Source of the DNA: Affinundibacterium baiyunense | Lineage (GTDB): Bacteria > Pseudomonadota > Gammaproteobacteria > Burkholderiales > Burkholderiaceae_D | Assembly (NCBI RefSeq): GCF_018139645.1 | Contig: NZ_JAGSPM010000006.1 | Span: 62,001 to 126,000, forward strand | Length of the DNA: 64,000 nt | Direction of reading: 5' to 3' | In this document: in pieces, positions 1 through 10,793 of the stretch | How the letters are laid out: each line of letters opens with the position of its first letter | Numbering within the stretch: the stretch's first letter is position 1 | The notes under the pieces: generated by a model | Told to the model about the DNA's origin: nothing | The model's input: only the letters and a program-made list of their open reading frames with translations | Database searches by the model: none | Position numbers and translations under genes: made by a program

Positions 1-1
1 G

Positions 2-442
2 TTGGCGGCGGTCGTGCGCGGACTTGCCGTTGGTTTAGGTGTGTTTGTAGTGACCGCATGGTTTGCACACTTGAGTTTTAGTGCGCCTTTATGGATCGCC
101 TTATTTGCTTTGATGAGTGCCTTCGTGCTCGGTACGATGGGATTAATCGTTGGTATTTGGGCAGAGAAATTCGATCAGCTCGCTGGTTTTCAGAATTTTG
201 TAATCGTGCCAGCAACTTTTTTGTCGGGCGTGTTTTATTCGATCAATTCACTGCCGCCGATTTGGCAAACCATTTCGCATTTCAATCCCTTCTTCTATAT
301 GATTGATGGCTTCCGTTATGGCTTTACTGGCCAGTCAGATGTCGATCCTGTACGTAGTCTTGTGATTGTGACGATTTTCTTGTTGGCATTGACGGCGGTT
401 GCGATGCAGATGCTGCGTAGTGGTTATAAACTACGCCACTAA
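2..442 (+). CDS. ABC-2 type transporter permease, C-terminal part (5' truncated by window edge)
   Basis: The reading frame is open from the first bases, so this is the last 146 residues of a longer protein whose true start lies outside the window. It is very hydrophobic with about four membrane segments. The segment FLSGVFYSINSLPPIWQTI followed by NPFFYMIDGFRYGFTGQSD is typical of the C-terminal half of ABC-2 family export permeases (YadH/NodJ type), where a short amphipathic turn precedes the last helix. The partner ATPase gene would be expected just upstream. In related genomes such a pair precedes a bolA-like gene and murA, as here. The substrate cannot be told from this fragment. Confidence 0.8.
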   Translation: MAAVVRGLAVGLGVFVVTAWFAHLSFSAPLWIALFALMSAFVLGTMGLIVGIWAEKFDQLAGFQNFVIVPATFLSGVFYSINSLPPIWQTISHFNPFFYMIDGFRYGFTGQSDVDPVRSLVIVTIFLLALTAVAMQMLRSGYKLRH

Positions 443-511
443 TTAGAAGATGAAATAAGCTTGTTTCGCACTTAAGAATTCATTTTAAAAAATATTTTAG
501 AAAGACCTATC

Positions 512-1998
<1,487 letters not shown>

Positions 1999-2046
1999 GC
2001 AAGTTCAAATAAGTTCGAGTGAATACAAATAAGTGAAGCAATCGAT

Positions 2047-2700
2047 ATGAGTTCTCAGCAACTAACTTTGGCCTTGTCCAAAGGGCGCATTTTTGAAGAA
2101 ACCTTACCGCTGTTGGAAGCGGCGGGTATCCACGTGACTGAAGATCCCGAAAAATCGCGTAAGTTGATTTTGGCGACCAACGATCCTGATGTGCGCGTGA
2201 TTATTGTGCGCGCTTCTGATGTGCCAACTTATGTGCAATACGGCGCGGCAGATTTTGGCGTGGCAGGTAAAGATGTGTTATTCGAGCATGGTGGTGCGGG
2301 CTTGTATCAACCTATTGATTTAGGCATCGCAAAATGCCGCATGTCAGTCGCAGTGTCGGTAGGCTTTGATTATGCGAACGCGGTGCGTCAAGGCGCGCGT
2401 CTACGTGTCGCAACCAAATACACAGAAACGGCGCGTCAGCATTTCGCTAGCAAAGGTGTGCATATTGATTTGATTAAGTTGTATGGCTCGATGGAATTAG
2501 CGCCGCTAGTTGGTTTGTCCGATGTAATCGTCGATTTGGTCAGTACGGGCAATACCTTGCGCGCGAATAATTTGGTCGAAGTCGAGGAGATCATGGATAT
2601 CTCTTCACGCTTAGTCGTGAATCAAGCGGCGTTAAAATTGAAACGCGAACGCTTACAGCCAATCTTGCAAGCGTTCGAACGCGCGTCGGAGGGCAAGTAA
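2047..2700 (+). CDS. hisG: ATP phosphoribosyltransferase, short form
   Basis: A 217-residue catalytic subunit. It catalyses ATP plus PRPP to phosphoribosyl-ATP, the first and feedback-regulated step of histidine synthesis. The start [21 protein letters not shown] and the PRPP-binding segment [18 protein letters not shown] are typical. At about 215 residues it lacks the C-terminal regulatory domain of long-form HisG. Short HisG proteins form a complex with HisZ, a histidyl-tRNA synthetase paralogue. No hisZ occurs in this window, so it must lie elsewhere. The last base of the stop codon is shared with the hisD ATG (TAATG), indicating translational coupling. Confidence 0.96.
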   Translation: MSSQQLTLALSKGRIFEETLPLLEAAGIHVTEDPEKSRKLILATNDPDVRVIIVRASDVPTYVQYGAADFGVAGKDVLFEHGGAGLYQPIDLGIAKCRMSVAVSVGFDYANAVRQGARLRVATKYTETARQHFASKGVHIDLIKLYGSMELAPLVGLSDVIVDLVSTGNTLRANNLVEVEEIMDISSRLVVNQAALKLKRERLQPILQAFERASEGK

Positions 2701-4022
2701 TGAGCTTCACAACAGCACTGACTCACTTAGATTCTACGCAGTCAGGTTTCGCGCAAACCTTACGCCAATTGCTAGCATTTGAAGCGAGTGAAGATGCCGC
2801 AATTGATCAGAGTGTAGTGCAGATTTTGCAGGCAGTTAAAACGCGCGGTGATGCCGCGGTGCTTGAGTATACTCAGCGTTTTGATCGTTTGTCTGCCGTC
2901 AGTTCTATGCACTCTTTGGAAATTCCACAAGCTGATTTGCATGCGGCGTTGGCGAGTATTTCTAATGAACGTCGTATTGCATTAGAGGCAGCAGCGCAGC
3001 GTGTGCGCGCCTACCACGAAGTGCAAAAGCGTGAATGTGGTTCGGCAGGATTTTCCTATACTGAAGCAGACGGCACGGTGCTAGGACAAAAAGTCACGCC
3101 TTTAGATCGCGTCGGCATTTACGTGCCGGGCGGTAAAGCGGCATATCCATCTTCTGTATTGATGAACGCGATTCCAGCAAAGGTCGCTGGTGTGCGTGAA
3201 ATTATTATGGTGGTGCCAACGCCTGATGGCGTGCGTAATCCTATGGTATTAGCTGCTGCTGCCATCGCGGGTGTTGATCGCGTGTTCACCATCGGTGGCG
3301 CGCAGGCAGTCGCCGCTTTGGCGTATGGCACCGAAAGCATTCCGCAAGTTGATAAAATTGTGGGACCAGGTAATGCCTATGTCGCGAACGCTAAGCGTCG
3401 TGTATTTGGCACAGTGGGTATTGACATGATTGCCGGGCCTTCTGAGATTTTAGTTTTATGCGATGGCACCACCGATCCCGATTGGGTTGCGATGGATTTG
3501 TTCTCGCAAGCGGAACATGATGAACTCGCGCAATCGATTCTGTTATGCCCAGATGCGGCGTACATTGATGCAGTACATGCCAGCATTGATAAGTTGATTG
3601 AAACAATGCCACGCGCGGAGATTATTCGAACTTCATTGAGAGATCGTGGCGCTTTGATCAAAGTGCGTGACATGCAAGAAGCGTGTGATATCGCGAATGA
3701 GATCGCGGCAGAGCATTTAGAAATTTCGGCAGAAAACCCACAGCAATGGGCGGATCAAATTCGTCATGCCGGTGCGATGTTCCTTGGACGTTTTTCTTCC
3801 GAATCATTGGGTGATTATTGCGCTGGGCCGAATCATGTTTTGCCGACTTCACGTACCGCGCGTTTCTCTTCGCCTTTAGGTGTGTATGATTTCCAGAAGC
3901 GTTCATCGATGATACAAGTCAGTGAGCAGGGCGCACAAACCTTGGGTAAGATCGCAGCTGAACTCGCGTATGGTGAAGGATTGCCGGCGCATGCGCGTAG
4001 TGCTGAATTGCGTTTGAAATAG
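2700..4022 (+). CDS. hisD: Histidinol dehydrogenase
   Basis: A 440-residue zinc enzyme that performs the last two oxidations from L-histidinol to L-histidine with NAD. The signature region is clear: [29 protein letters not shown], then [35 protein letters not shown], then AGPSEILVL and SQAEHD with the zinc-binding Gln and His. The late [31 protein letters not shown] completes the family pattern. It overlaps the hisG stop by one base. Downstream the operon is interrupted by a palindrome and a DNA methyltransferase gene before hisC resumes. Confidence 0.97.
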   Translation: MSFTTALTHLDSTQSGFAQTLRQLLAFEASEDAAIDQSVVQILQAVKTRGDAAVLEYTQRFDRLSAVSSMHSLEIPQADLHAALASISNERRIALEAAAQRVRAYHEVQKRECGSAGFSYTEADGTVLGQKVTPLDRVGIYVPGGKAAYPSSVLMNAIPAKVAGVREIIMVVPTPDGVRNPMVLAAAAIAGVDRVFTIGGAQAVAALAYGTESIPQVDKIVGPGNAYVANAKRRVFGTVGIDMIAGPSEILVLCDGTTDPDWVAMDLFSQAEHDELAQSILLCPDAAYIDAVHASIDKLIETMPRAEIIRTSLRDRGALIKVRDMQEACDIANEIAAEHLEISAENPQQWADQIRHAGAMFLGRFSSESLGDYCAGPNHVLPTSRTARFSSPLGVYDFQKRSSMIQVSEQGAQTLGKIAAELAYGEGLPAHARSAELRLK

Positions 4023-4050
4023 AAAAAGCAATGACAGTCAAAATCTATAA

Positions 4051-4117
4051 CCGCAGAGGCGCAGAGTACGCGGAGGAAAGCATGACTAATATCTCTGCGT
4101 TCTTTGCGCCTCTGCGG
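4051..4117. repeat. Large imperfect palindrome, REP-like element
   Basis: Two inverted arms of 25 bases (4051-4075 and 4093-4117) pair at 22 of 25 positions around a 17-base loop. The outer 13 bases (CCGCAGAGGCGCA and its complement) are perfect. The arms consist of GCAGAGGCGC-type units also seen in dispersed palindromic repeats of many proteobacteria. That family resemblance is from memory. It lies exactly between hisD and the methyltransferase gene. It is not followed by a clean T-run, so it is more like a mobile REP-type element than a simple terminator, although the RNA would fold strongly. Confidence 0.75.
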
Positions 4118-4143
4118 CTAGGTTTTTCTATTCGTTCAATCAT

Positions 4144-5067
4144 ATGAACAGCTTCCTCAATCAAATTTTTAACGAAGATGCCATCACCGGTTTGCATCGC
4201 ATACCCGATGGCAGTATCGATTTGATTTTGACCGATCCGCCTTATGGTTTGGGTAAGGATTACGGCAATGATTCTGATAAACAGGAAGCAGCTGATTACT
4301 TAGCATGGACTGAGCGTTGGATAGACGCCGCTTTGCCAAAACTCAAGCCAACTGGCTCGCTGTACATCTTTTTGACTTGGCGCTATTCGCCAGAAATTTT
4401 CGTGATGCTCAAGCAACGCATGACGATGATCAATGAAATTATTTGGGATAGACGCGTCCCGTCTATGGGCGGGAGCACACGTAGCTTTTCTTCAGTGCAT
4501 GACACGATAGGTTTATTCGTGAAATCGAAAAATTATTATTTCGATTTAGATGCTGTGCGCATTCCCTATGATGCGGCGACCAAAAAAGCCCGTTCGCGCT
4601 CTATCTTTGTTGGTGCCAAGTGGTTGGAACTCGGTTACAACCCAAAAGATTTGTGGAGTGTGTCACGTCTGCACAAAGAAGATGTGGAACGTGTTGAACA
4701 CCCAACCCAAAAACCTTTAGAAATTATTCAACGTATGGTGCTAGCATCTTGTCCAGAGAATGGCGTGGTACTTGATCCGTTTATGGGCAGTGGCACCACT
4801 GCGATCGCGGCACGACGTTGTGGTCGACAATTTGTCGGCTTTGAACTCAATCCAGATTACTGCGCCATCATTGAGGCGCGTCTACAATCGGCAGAGGCAG
4901 AATTACAAGTTCTGAATAATCAACCGACCGAACCAGTGCGGGCTAAACCTGTGCTTGCTAAAGTAAGTAAACGAATCAGTAAAGCGAAAACGGTGGTTAC
5001 CAAGGCAAAAGCTGAACGTACGAAATCAACAGTTCGAAAAAAGAGTGCAGCGTCACTTGAAACTTGA
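4144..5067 (+). CDS. Solitary site-specific DNA methyltransferase, beta class
   Basis: A 307-residue amino-methyltransferase (N6-adenine or N4-cytosine). The catalytic motif IV, LTDPPYGLG, is at about residues 29-37. The AdoMet-binding motif I, VVLDPFMGSGTTAIAARR, comes late at about 205-222, preceded by HPTQKPLEIIQRMV. That order (IV before I) defines the beta class. The last 45 or so residues are Lys/Ala/Thr-rich (KRISKAKTVVTKAKAERTKST), a basic tail beyond the catalytic fold. No restriction endonuclease gene is nearby, so it looks like an orphan regulatory or housekeeping methylase. It splits the his operon between hisD and hisC, on the same strand, and is presumably co-transcribed. The target sequence cannot be predicted. 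Confidence 0.88.
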   Translation: MNSFLNQIFNEDAITGLHRIPDGSIDLILTDPPYGLGKDYGNDSDKQEAADYLAWTERWIDAALPKLKPTGSLYIFLTWRYSPEIFVMLKQRMTMINEIIWDRRVPSMGGSTRSFSSVHDTIGLFVKSKNYYFDLDAVRIPYDAATKKARSRSIFVGAKWLELGYNPKDLWSVSRLHKEDVERVEHPTQKPLEIIQRMVLASCPENGVVLDPFMGSGTTAIAARRCGRQFVGFELNPDYCAIIEARLQSAEAELQVLNNQPTEPVRAKPVLAKVSKRISKAKTVVTKAKAERTKSTVRKKSAASLET

Positions 5068-5110
5068 TTCTTAAGAATTATTCATTGAATTTAAAACGAG
5101 CAACAGTCTC

Positions 5111-6205
5111 ATGTCTATAGTAGAGAATATTATTCGCGCTGATGTGCGCGCTTTGTCGGCGTATCACGTGCCGGACGCAACGGGTCTTTTGAAACTCGAT
5201 GCGATGGAAAATCCATACACCTTGACGCCAGCTTTGCAGCAAGCATTGGCGAAACGTTTATCAGAAACAGCCTTAAATCGTTATCCTGTGCCGAATTATT
5301 TGGCCATGAAAGAGGCGTTGAAAACCAACTTCGGTGTGCCTGATGGTTATGACTTGGTGTTGGGTAATGGTTCCGATGAATTGATCGCGATGATCAGTAT
5401 TGCTTGTGCCAAACCGGGCGCGAAAGTATTGGCGCCAATGCCGGGATTTGTGATGTATGCGATGTCTGCACAATTTGCGGGCATGGAGTTTGTTGGCGTA
5501 CCGCTGAACGCAGATTTCACACTCGACAAAGCGGCGATGTTGGCAGCGATTGCTGAGCATCGTCCGGCGATCACGTATTTGGCCTATCCGAATAATCCAA
5601 CTGGTACTTTGTTTGATGTCGCTGATATGGAAGAAATTATTTCGGCAGTGGGTGATAGCGGTGTGGTGATTGTCGATGAGGCATACCAACCATTTGCGCA
5701 AACAAGTTTTATGTCGCGTTTGCCAGAATTTTCGAATCTGGTTGTGATGCGCACGGTATCCAAATTAGGCTTGGCAGGAATACGCCTAGGATACATGTCG
5801 GCGTCTGCCGCTTTACTGCAAGAATTTGATAAAGTTCGCCCACCTTATAACGTAAATGTGTTGACCGAAGCGGCGATACTTTGCTTGCTAGAACACGCCG
5901 ATGTGTTTGAGCAGCAAGCGGCACAATTGCGCGCGCAACGCAGTCAGTTGTCTAGTCAACTTACCAGCTTGCCAGGCGTGGAAGTATTTCCCTCTGCGGC
6001 AAACTTTTTGCTAATTCGCCTGTCAAATCCCGAGAAAAGTGAGACATATGGCAATGAAGTCTTCACAAAATTGTTGGAACAAAAAATTTTGGTGAAAAAT
6101 GTGGGTAAAATGCATGCACTTTTGCAGAACTGTTTGCGCATCACCGTCAGTACGCCAGAAGAAAACGCCCAATTTCTAAATGCGTTTAGACTGGCTTTGG
6201 TATAA
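5111..6205 (+). CDS. hisC: Histidinol-phosphate aminotransferase
   Basis: A 364-residue PLP-dependent class I/II aminotransferase that converts imidazole-acetol phosphate to histidinol phosphate. Visible markers are [10 protein letters not shown] near the N-terminus, [12 protein letters not shown], the [11 protein letters not shown] substrate/PLP segment, [11 protein letters not shown], and the PLP lysine in [16 protein letters not shown]. Length and motifs fit the HisC2-like form of betaproteobacteria. It follows the methyltransferase gene by 43 bases and precedes hisB by 92. The gap to hisB contains short AGCTAACC direct repeats but no obvious terminator. Confidence 0.95.
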   Translation: MSIVENIIRADVRALSAYHVPDATGLLKLDAMENPYTLTPALQQALAKRLSETALNRYPVPNYLAMKEALKTNFGVPDGYDLVLGNGSDELIAMISIACAKPGAKVLAPMPGFVMYAMSAQFAGMEFVGVPLNADFTLDKAAMLAAIAEHRPAITYLAYPNNPTGTLFDVADMEEIISAVGDSGVVIVDEAYQPFAQTSFMSRLPEFSNLVVMRTVSKLGLAGIRLGYMSASAALLQEFDKVRPPYNVNVLTEAAILCLLEHADVFEQQAAQLRAQRSQLSSQLTSLPGVEVFPSAANFLLIRLSNPEKSETYGNEVFTKLLEQKILVKNVGKMHALLQNCLRITVSTPEENAQFLNAFRLALV

Positions 6206-6297
6206 GTTTTTTTTGAAATTTTTATTAAAATTTTTCTGTCGAATTTCACTCAACAACATAATAGCTAACCAGCTAACCACAATTAGCTAATCTCATC

Positions 6298-6888
6298 ATG
6301 CAACGTACAGCGCAAGTTACACGCAATACCAATGAAACCAAGATTCGCGTCGCGATTAATCTCGATGGTACAGGCAAACAATCTTTAAAGACGGGTGTGC
6401 CGTTTTTGGATCATATGCTCGATCAAATTGCACGTCATGGATTGATCGATTTAGATATCGAAGCCGATGGTGATTTGCATATTGATGCGCATCACACGGT
6501 GGAAGATGTTGGTATCACTTTGGGACAAGCATTTGCACAAGCGATCGGTGATAAAAAAGGCATACGTCGCTATGGTCATGCCTATGTGCCACTCGATGAA
6601 GCTTTGTCACGTGTCGTGATTGATTTTTCTGGACGTCCTGGTCTTGAATATCATGTGGATTTCAAACGAGCGATGATCGGTTCATTTGATGTTGACTTGA
6701 CCCATGAATTTTTCCAAGGCTTTGTGAATCATGCTTTGGTCTCTCTACATATTGATAATCTGCGTGGTGAAAATGCACATCATCAATGTGAAACCATTTT
6801 CAAAGCCTTTGGTCGTGCGCTGCGTATGGCAGCCGAGTTAGATGAACGCGCCTTGGGCACCATTCCATCCACAAAAGGTAGTCTATAA
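6298..6888 (+). CDS. hisB: Imidazoleglycerol-phosphate dehydratase
   Basis: A 196-residue monofunctional HisB without the N-terminal phosphatase domain of enterobacterial HisB. The enzyme is a manganese-dependent dehydratase. Its duplicated metal motifs are present: [17 protein letters not shown] in the first half and [21 protein letters not shown] in the second. [13 protein letters not shown] and [17 protein letters not shown] are also typical. A separate histidinol-phosphate phosphatase must be encoded elsewhere, since none is visible in the window. Confidence 0.97.
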   Translation: MQRTAQVTRNTNETKIRVAINLDGTGKQSLKTGVPFLDHMLDQIARHGLIDLDIEADGDLHIDAHHTVEDVGITLGQAFAQAIGDKKGIRRYGHAYVPLDEALSRVVIDFSGRPGLEYHVDFKRAMIGSFDVDLTHEFFQGFVNHALVSLHIDNLRGENAHHQCETIFKAFGRALRMAAELDERALGTIPSTKGSL

Positions 6889-6898
6889 AAAAGCGATA

Positions 6899-6934
6899 GC
6901 GATGGCATAAAGCTTGCATGTTTATGCTATTCGC
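6899..6934 (+). other. Stem-loop between hisB and hisH
   Basis: An imperfect hairpin lies just after the hisB stop. GCATAAA pairs with TTTATGC, and GCGA with TCGC outside a small internal mismatch, around a 9-base loop. No T-run follows, so it is probably not a terminator. It could be an RNA-stability or processing site. Many Burkholderiales carry a marC-like gene at this junction; here there is only this 78-base spacer. Confidence 0.4.
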
Positions 6935-6966
6935 GAATACTTCACTATGCCTACTCCCTCATTGTT

Positions 6967-7605
6967 ATGAATAAGATAGTTGTCGTTGATTACGGCATGG
7001 GTAATGTGCGCTCTGTTGCGCAAGCATTGCGCGCGGTTGCCCCTGAAGCCGAGGTACTAATTTCAGGTTCGATTGCGGATATTCAATCGGCTGATCGTTT
7101 GGTCTTGCCAGGTCAAGGTGCGATGCCCGATTGCATGCGTAGTTTGCAAGAATCCGGTGTGCAAGAGGCCTTGCTACAAGCAGCACGAGTAAAGCCTCTA
7201 TTTGGCGTTTGTGTTGGTGAACAGATGTTGTTTGACATCAGCGCAGAAGGTAATACGCCATGCTTAGGCTTACTGCCAGGTAAGGTTGTACGCTTTGATT
7301 TAAGCGGACAATTGCAAGAAGATGGTTCCCGTTATAAAGTGCCACAAATGGGATGGAATCGCGTGCATCAAACGCAAGCGCATCCGCTTTGGAATGGCAT
7401 TGCTGACGATAGTTACTTTTACTTCGTGCATAGTTATTTTGTGCAAGCTGAAGATGAGCAAGATGTGGTTGGCACCACTGAATATGGTCAAGTATTTACT
7501 TCGGCCGTTGCACGAGAAAATATTTTTGCGACACAGTTTCATCCAGAGAAAAGTGCGGCTGCTGGATTGCAACTATATAAAAATTTTGTACACTGGAATC
7601 CTTAA
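6967..7605 (+). CDS. hisH: Imidazole glycerol phosphate synthase, glutaminase subunit
   Basis: A 212-residue class I glutamine amidotransferase that supplies ammonia to HisF. The catalytic triad is visible: the nucleophile Cys at about residue 82 in FGVCVGEQ, and His192 and Glu194 in TQFHPEKS. The oxyanion-side PGQGAMPDC and the interface segment VPQMGWNRV are present. It is of normal length. It is separated from hisA by a 112-base AT-rich gap, where an internal promoter is possible but not clearly defined. Confidence 0.96.
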   Translation: MNKIVVVDYGMGNVRSVAQALRAVAPEAEVLISGSIADIQSADRLVLPGQGAMPDCMRSLQESGVQEALLQAARVKPLFGVCVGEQMLFDISAEGNTPCLGLLPGKVVRFDLSGQLQEDGSRYKVPQMGWNRVHQTQAHPLWNGIADDSYFYFVHSYFVQAEDEQDVVGTTEYGQVFTSAVARENIFATQFHPEKSAAAGLQLYKNFVHWNP

Positions 7606-7717
7606 TAAAAGGATAGAAGTGATTCAAATGATTGATGTTTCTATCGTTTGATTGTTGGTCTTTGTTGTTTAATACGTTTTCGTTCGATTCTATTTTTACA
7701 TATTATATAAACTCATC

Positions 7718-8509
7718 ATGCTGCTCATTCCTGCTATCGACCTGAAAGATGGTCACTGCGTACGTCTTAAACAAGGCGATATGGATCAAGCCACAGTATT
7801 TTCCGAAGAACCTGCTGATATGGCACGTCACTGGCTAGAGCAAGGCGCACGTCGTTTACATCTGGTGGATTTAAACGGCGCCTTCGCTGGAAAACCAAAA
7901 AATGAGGCGGCGATCAAGGCAATTATCAAAACCGTGCGTGAATATGCAGAAGAAACAGAAACCGAAGAAGTGCCGGTGCAGTTAGGTGGAGGCATTCGCG
8001 ACCTTGATACCATCGAGCGTTATTTAAACGCCGGTATTTCTTACATCATTATCGGCACCGCGGCGGTGAAGAGTCCAGGGTTTTTGGCGGATGCATGCAG
8101 TGCTTTTCCAGGTCAAATTATTGTCGGTATTGACGCCAAAGACGGCAAAGTAGCGACTGATGGCTGGAGCAAAATGTCGGGTCATGACGTGATTGATTTG
8201 GCGAAAAAATTTGAAGGCTATGGCGTCGAAGCGATTATCTATACCGACATCGGCCGCGATGGCATGATGGGTGGCGTGAATATTGAAGCTACCGTGAAGT
8301 TGGCACAGGCAGTTTCGATTCCGGTTATCGCATCTGGCGGTGTGCATGTGCTTGCCGATGTTGAAGCCTTGTGCGAGGTTCAAGACGAAGGTATCGAAGG
8401 TGTGATCTGTGGCCGTTCCATTTATGAAGGCACCTTAGATTTGGCCAGCGCACAAGATCGTGCTGATGAACTCAGTGGTGATTTGATTTACGAAGAAGAC
8501 GAAGAATGA
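7718..8509 (+). CDS. hisA: Phosphoribosylformimino-5-aminoimidazole carboxamide ribotide isomerase
   Basis: A 263-residue (beta/alpha)8 barrel that isomerises ProFAR to PRFAR. The two catalytic Asp residues sit in [15 protein letters not shown] (Asp8) and [29 protein letters not shown] and the late [23 protein letters not shown] form the phosphate sites. It is 10-15 residues longer than typical HisA because of an acidic insert (EETETEE) after helix 2 and an acidic tail ending DLIYEEDEE. The tail overlaps the hisF start by 4 bases, a sign of tight coupling. Confidence 0.96.
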   Translation: MLLIPAIDLKDGHCVRLKQGDMDQATVFSEEPADMARHWLEQGARRLHLVDLNGAFAGKPKNEAAIKAIIKTVREYAEETETEEVPVQLGGGIRDLDTIERYLNAGISYIIIGTAAVKSPGFLADACSAFPGQIIVGIDAKDGKVATDGWSKMSGHDVIDLAKKFEGYGVEAIIYTDIGRDGMMGGVNIEATVKLAQAVSIPVIASGGVHVLADVEALCEVQDEGIEGVICGRSIYEGTLDLASAQDRADELSGDLIYEEDEE

Positions 8510-9270
8510 CTTTAGCCAAAAGGATTATTCCTTGTCTGGATGTGAACGCTGGACGAGTGGTAAAAGGCGTCAATTTTCTCGAATTGCGTGACGCAGGTGA
8601 TCCTGTGGAGGTGGCGCGTCGTTACGACTTACAAGGTGCTGACGAAATTACCTTTTTGGATATCACCGCATCTTCGGACGACCGAGATTTAATCTTGCCT
8701 GTGATTGAAGCCGTTGCGTCCCAAGTATTTATTCCTTTGACTGTCGGTGGTGGCGTTAGAACAGTCGCTGATGTACGTCGACTACTCAATGCTGGTGCGG
8801 ATAAAGTTGGAATGAACACTTCAGCCGTGACAAATCCGCAGTTAGTTGCGGACGCGGCGCATAAATATGGCTCTCAATGTATCGTGGTTGCGATCGATGC
8901 GAAAGCGACCGCGCCTGGTCGGTGGGAAGTGTATACCCACGGCGGGCGCAATGCGACTGGCCTCGATGCTGTTGAATGGGCTCGCAAGATGGCTGCCTTA
9001 GGTGCAGGTGAGATTTTATTAACGAGTATGGATAAAGATGGCACGCGTTCTGGCTTTGACCTCGCTTTAACCAGAGCAGTCTCGGATGCGATTGACATTC
9101 CAGTGATTGCCTCGGGTGGTGTTGGCGGCTTACAAGACCTAACCGATGGTATTAAACTTGGTGGCGCAGATGCCGTTTTGGCAGCAAGTATTTTTCATTT
9201 TGGACAGCACACAGTGCAGGAAGCAAAACAATTTATGGCAGCACAACATATACCAATGAGGTTAGCATGA
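8506..9270 (+). CDS. hisF: Imidazole glycerol phosphate synthase, cyclase subunit
   Basis: A 254-residue barrel partner of HisH. It closes the imidazole ring of imidazole glycerol phosphate and releases AICAR. The catalytic Asp near the N-terminus ([18 protein letters not shown]) and the second Asp ([10 protein letters not shown]) are present. The phosphate-binding loops [15 protein letters not shown] and [11 protein letters not shown] are also present. The start overlaps the hisA stop by 4 bases and the stop overlaps the hisI start by 4 bases, so hisA-hisF-hisI form a translationally coupled block. Confidence 0.97.
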   Translation: MTLAKRIIPCLDVNAGRVVKGVNFLELRDAGDPVEVARRYDLQGADEITFLDITASSDDRDLILPVIEAVASQVFIPLTVGGGVRTVADVRRLLNAGADKVGMNTSAVTNPQLVADAAHKYGSQCIVVAIDAKATAPGRWEVYTHGGRNATGLDAVEWARKMAALGAGEILLTSMDKDGTRSGFDLALTRAVSDAIDIPVIASGGVGGLQDLTDGIKLGGADAVLAASIFHFGQHTVQEAKQFMAAQHIPMRLA

Positions 9271-9665
9271 GTTTTCGTTGGTTAAATAAAGTGAAATGGG
9301 ATGAAGTTGGTCTCGTCCCCGTCATTGCGCAAGAAGTTGGTAGCAATGATGTGGTGATGTTCGCTTGGATGAATCGTGAAGCTTTGAGCCGCACCGTTGA
9401 AACCGGCGAGGCAGTTTATTGGAGCCGTTCACGTAAAAAACTCTGGCACAAAGGCGAAGAGTCTGGTCACGTTCAAAAGGTGAAAGAAATCCGCCTTGAT
9501 TGCGACGAGGATGTGATTCTTCTAAAGATTGAGCAAGTCGAAGGAATCGCATGTCATACCGGACGACATTCTTGTTTCTTCCAAAAATTTGAGGGAAATG
9601 TTGATGCAGGTGAATGGGTCACAGTCGATCCTGTGTTAAAAGACCCTGAGGCAATTTATAAATAA
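9267..9665 (+). CDS. hisI: Phosphoribosyl-AMP cyclohydrolase
   Basis: A 132-residue monofunctional HisI that opens the adenine ring of PR-AMP. The metal ligands are visible in [14 protein letters not shown] and in the zinc motif [24 protein letters not shown] and [23 protein letters not shown] are the usual substrate-binding blocks. In this lineage the cyclohydrolase and pyrophosphatase are separate genes, unlike the fused enterobacterial hisIE. hisE follows after an 87-base gap. Confidence 0.97.
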   Translation: MSFRWLNKVKWDEVGLVPVIAQEVGSNDVVMFAWMNREALSRTVETGEAVYWSRSRKKLWHKGEESGHVQKVKEIRLDCDEDVILLKIEQVEGIACHTGRHSCFFQKFEGNVDAGEWVTVDPVLKDPEAIYK

Positions 9666-9752
9666 TTGCGCTACTAATCGATATGTCTTTGCTGCTTATT
9701 TAGTCATGCTAATAAGCAAGTAAATAAATAACTAAGTAAATTTCGTTACGCA

Positions 9753-10100
9753 ATGACTCAAGAATCTATATTGCATCAACTCGCCGCAGTGATTGAAAGC
9801 CGTAAAGCGGTCAATGGCGGCAATCCAGATACCTCATATGTCGCTAAGTTGTTCCATAAAGGCGATGATGCGATATTGAAGAAAATAGGTGAAGAGGCGA
9901 CCGAAACGGTGATGGCGGCAAAAGATGCGCGCGTTTCTGGCGATACATCGGATTTATTGTATGAGTGCGCGGACCTCTGGTTTCATTCGCTTGTCATGTT
10001 AGCCCAGTATAATTTGCATCCGCAACAAGTACTGGATGAGTTGGCACGGCGTGAAGGGATTTCTGGAATCGAAGAGAAAGCTGCTCGTCCCCAAAATTGA
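9753..10100 (+). CDS. hisE: Phosphoribosyl-ATP pyrophosphatase
   Basis: A 115-residue all-alpha MazG-like pyrophosphatase acting on PR-ATP, the second step of the pathway. The conserved block [31 protein letters not shown] with its Glu-x-x-Glu metal ligands is complete, followed by [13 protein letters not shown]. It is the last his gene. Its stop codon is part of the left arm of a strong terminator hairpin (see 10091-10122). Confidence 0.96.
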   Translation: MTQESILHQLAAVIESRKAVNGGNPDTSYVAKLFHKGDDAILKKIGEEATETVMAAKDARVSGDTSDLLYECADLWFHSLVMLAQYNLHPQQVLDELARREGISGIEEKAARPQN

Positions 10101-10122
10101 TAGGCTTCAATTTTGGTTTTTT
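10091..10122 (+). terminator. Intrinsic terminator overlapping the hisE stop codon
   Basis: A perfect 10-bp stem (CCAAAATTGA with TCAATTTTGG), a 6-base loop and a run of six T. The hisE stop TGA at 10098-10100 is inside the left arm. Readthrough would continue into hinT and tatABC, so this looks like the end of the his operon with an option for partial readthrough. Confidence 0.8.
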
Positions 10123-10145
10123 GTAACAATCTTTGAGTGGACAGT

Positions 10146-10505
10146 ATGGATAACTGCATTTTTTGTAAAATCGTTGAGAAGCAAATTCCTGCAACTATTT
10201 TGTATGAAGATGATGATTTAATGGCATTTAATGACATAAATCCTGCAGCACCTGTCCATTTCTTGATTATTCCCAAGAAGCATTTGTCAAGTTTGGCCGA
10301 TGCGAGTGCCGAAGATGCAGTATTGTTAGGTAAAATGTTGGAATTGGCTCCTAAGCTAGCAGCCCAACAAGCTTGTGCATATATTGAGCATGCAGATGGA
10401 TCAAAGTCGGGTGGTTTTAAAACGGTGATCAACACCGGACCGAACGGCGGTCAAGTTGTTTATCATTTACACATGCATGTGATTGGTGGCGCGAAGTTAG
10501 CGTGA
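10146..10505 (+). CDS. hinT: HIT family nucleotide hydrolase (HinT-like)
   Basis: A 119-residue histidine-triad protein. HinT enzymes hydrolyse purine nucleoside phosphoramidates and acyl-adenylates. NCIFCKIVEKQIPA with the usual Cys pair begins the protein. Next come DDLMAFNDINPAAPVHFLIIPKKH and the catalytic HLHMHVIGG close to the C-terminus. The ATG at 10146 was chosen because GAGTGG lies just upstream; a GTG at 10137 would leave no ribosome-binding site. In many betaproteobacteria hinT sits between hisE and tatA, as here. Confidence 0.94.
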   Translation: MDNCIFCKIVEKQIPATILYEDDDLMAFNDINPAAPVHFLIIPKKHLSSLADASAEDAVLLGKMLELAPKLAAQQACAYIEHADGSKSGGFKTVINTGPNGGQVVYHLHMHVIGGAKLA

Positions 10506-10557
10506 TTTACGGTATTTTAATTGATTGATTTTTGGCTCCGGCCTTGAAGGAAGCATG

Positions 10558-10767
10558 ATGGGTTCATTTAGTATTTGGCATTGGCTAATCGTATTGGTTG
10601 TAGTCGTTTTAGTATTTGGCACTAAAAAACTCGGCAACGTTGGTAGTGATTTGGGTAAAGCCGTTAAAGGTTTTAAAGATGGTGTGAAAGGTGAAGATGA
10701 GAAATCACCAAAAGCCGATGAACAAAAAACGATCGATGTCGATGCAAAGGATAAATCTACACACTAA
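10558..10767 (+). CDS. tatA: Sec-independent protein translocase TatA
   Basis: A 69-residue protein with one N-terminal membrane helix ([18 protein letters not shown]), the FG hinge, then an amphipathic helix ([22 protein letters not shown]) and a charged tail. TatA oligomers form the twin-arginine translocation path. Two adjacent ATGs (10555 and 10558) follow a good GAAGGAAG site; the second matches the family start [10 protein letters not shown] longer in-frame extension upstream is unlikely to be translated. The nearby Rieske protein PetA has a twin-arginine signal and is a plausible client. Confidence 0.95.
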   Translation: MGSFSIWHWLIVLVVVVLVFGTKKLGNVGSDLGKAVKGFKDGVKGEDEKSPKADEQKTIDVDAKDKSTH

Positions 10768-10793
10768 TCTTCGGATGGTGTTAGAGCAGATTT

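Noticed and set aside
4051-4117. CRISPR repeat
   Set aside because: There is only one inverted pair and no regularly spaced direct repeats. I saw no CRISPR array or cas gene in the window.
10137-10505. GTG start for hinT
   Set aside because: The ATG at 10146 has a ribosome-like site (GAGTGG) at the right distance and matches the family N-terminus; the GTG does not.
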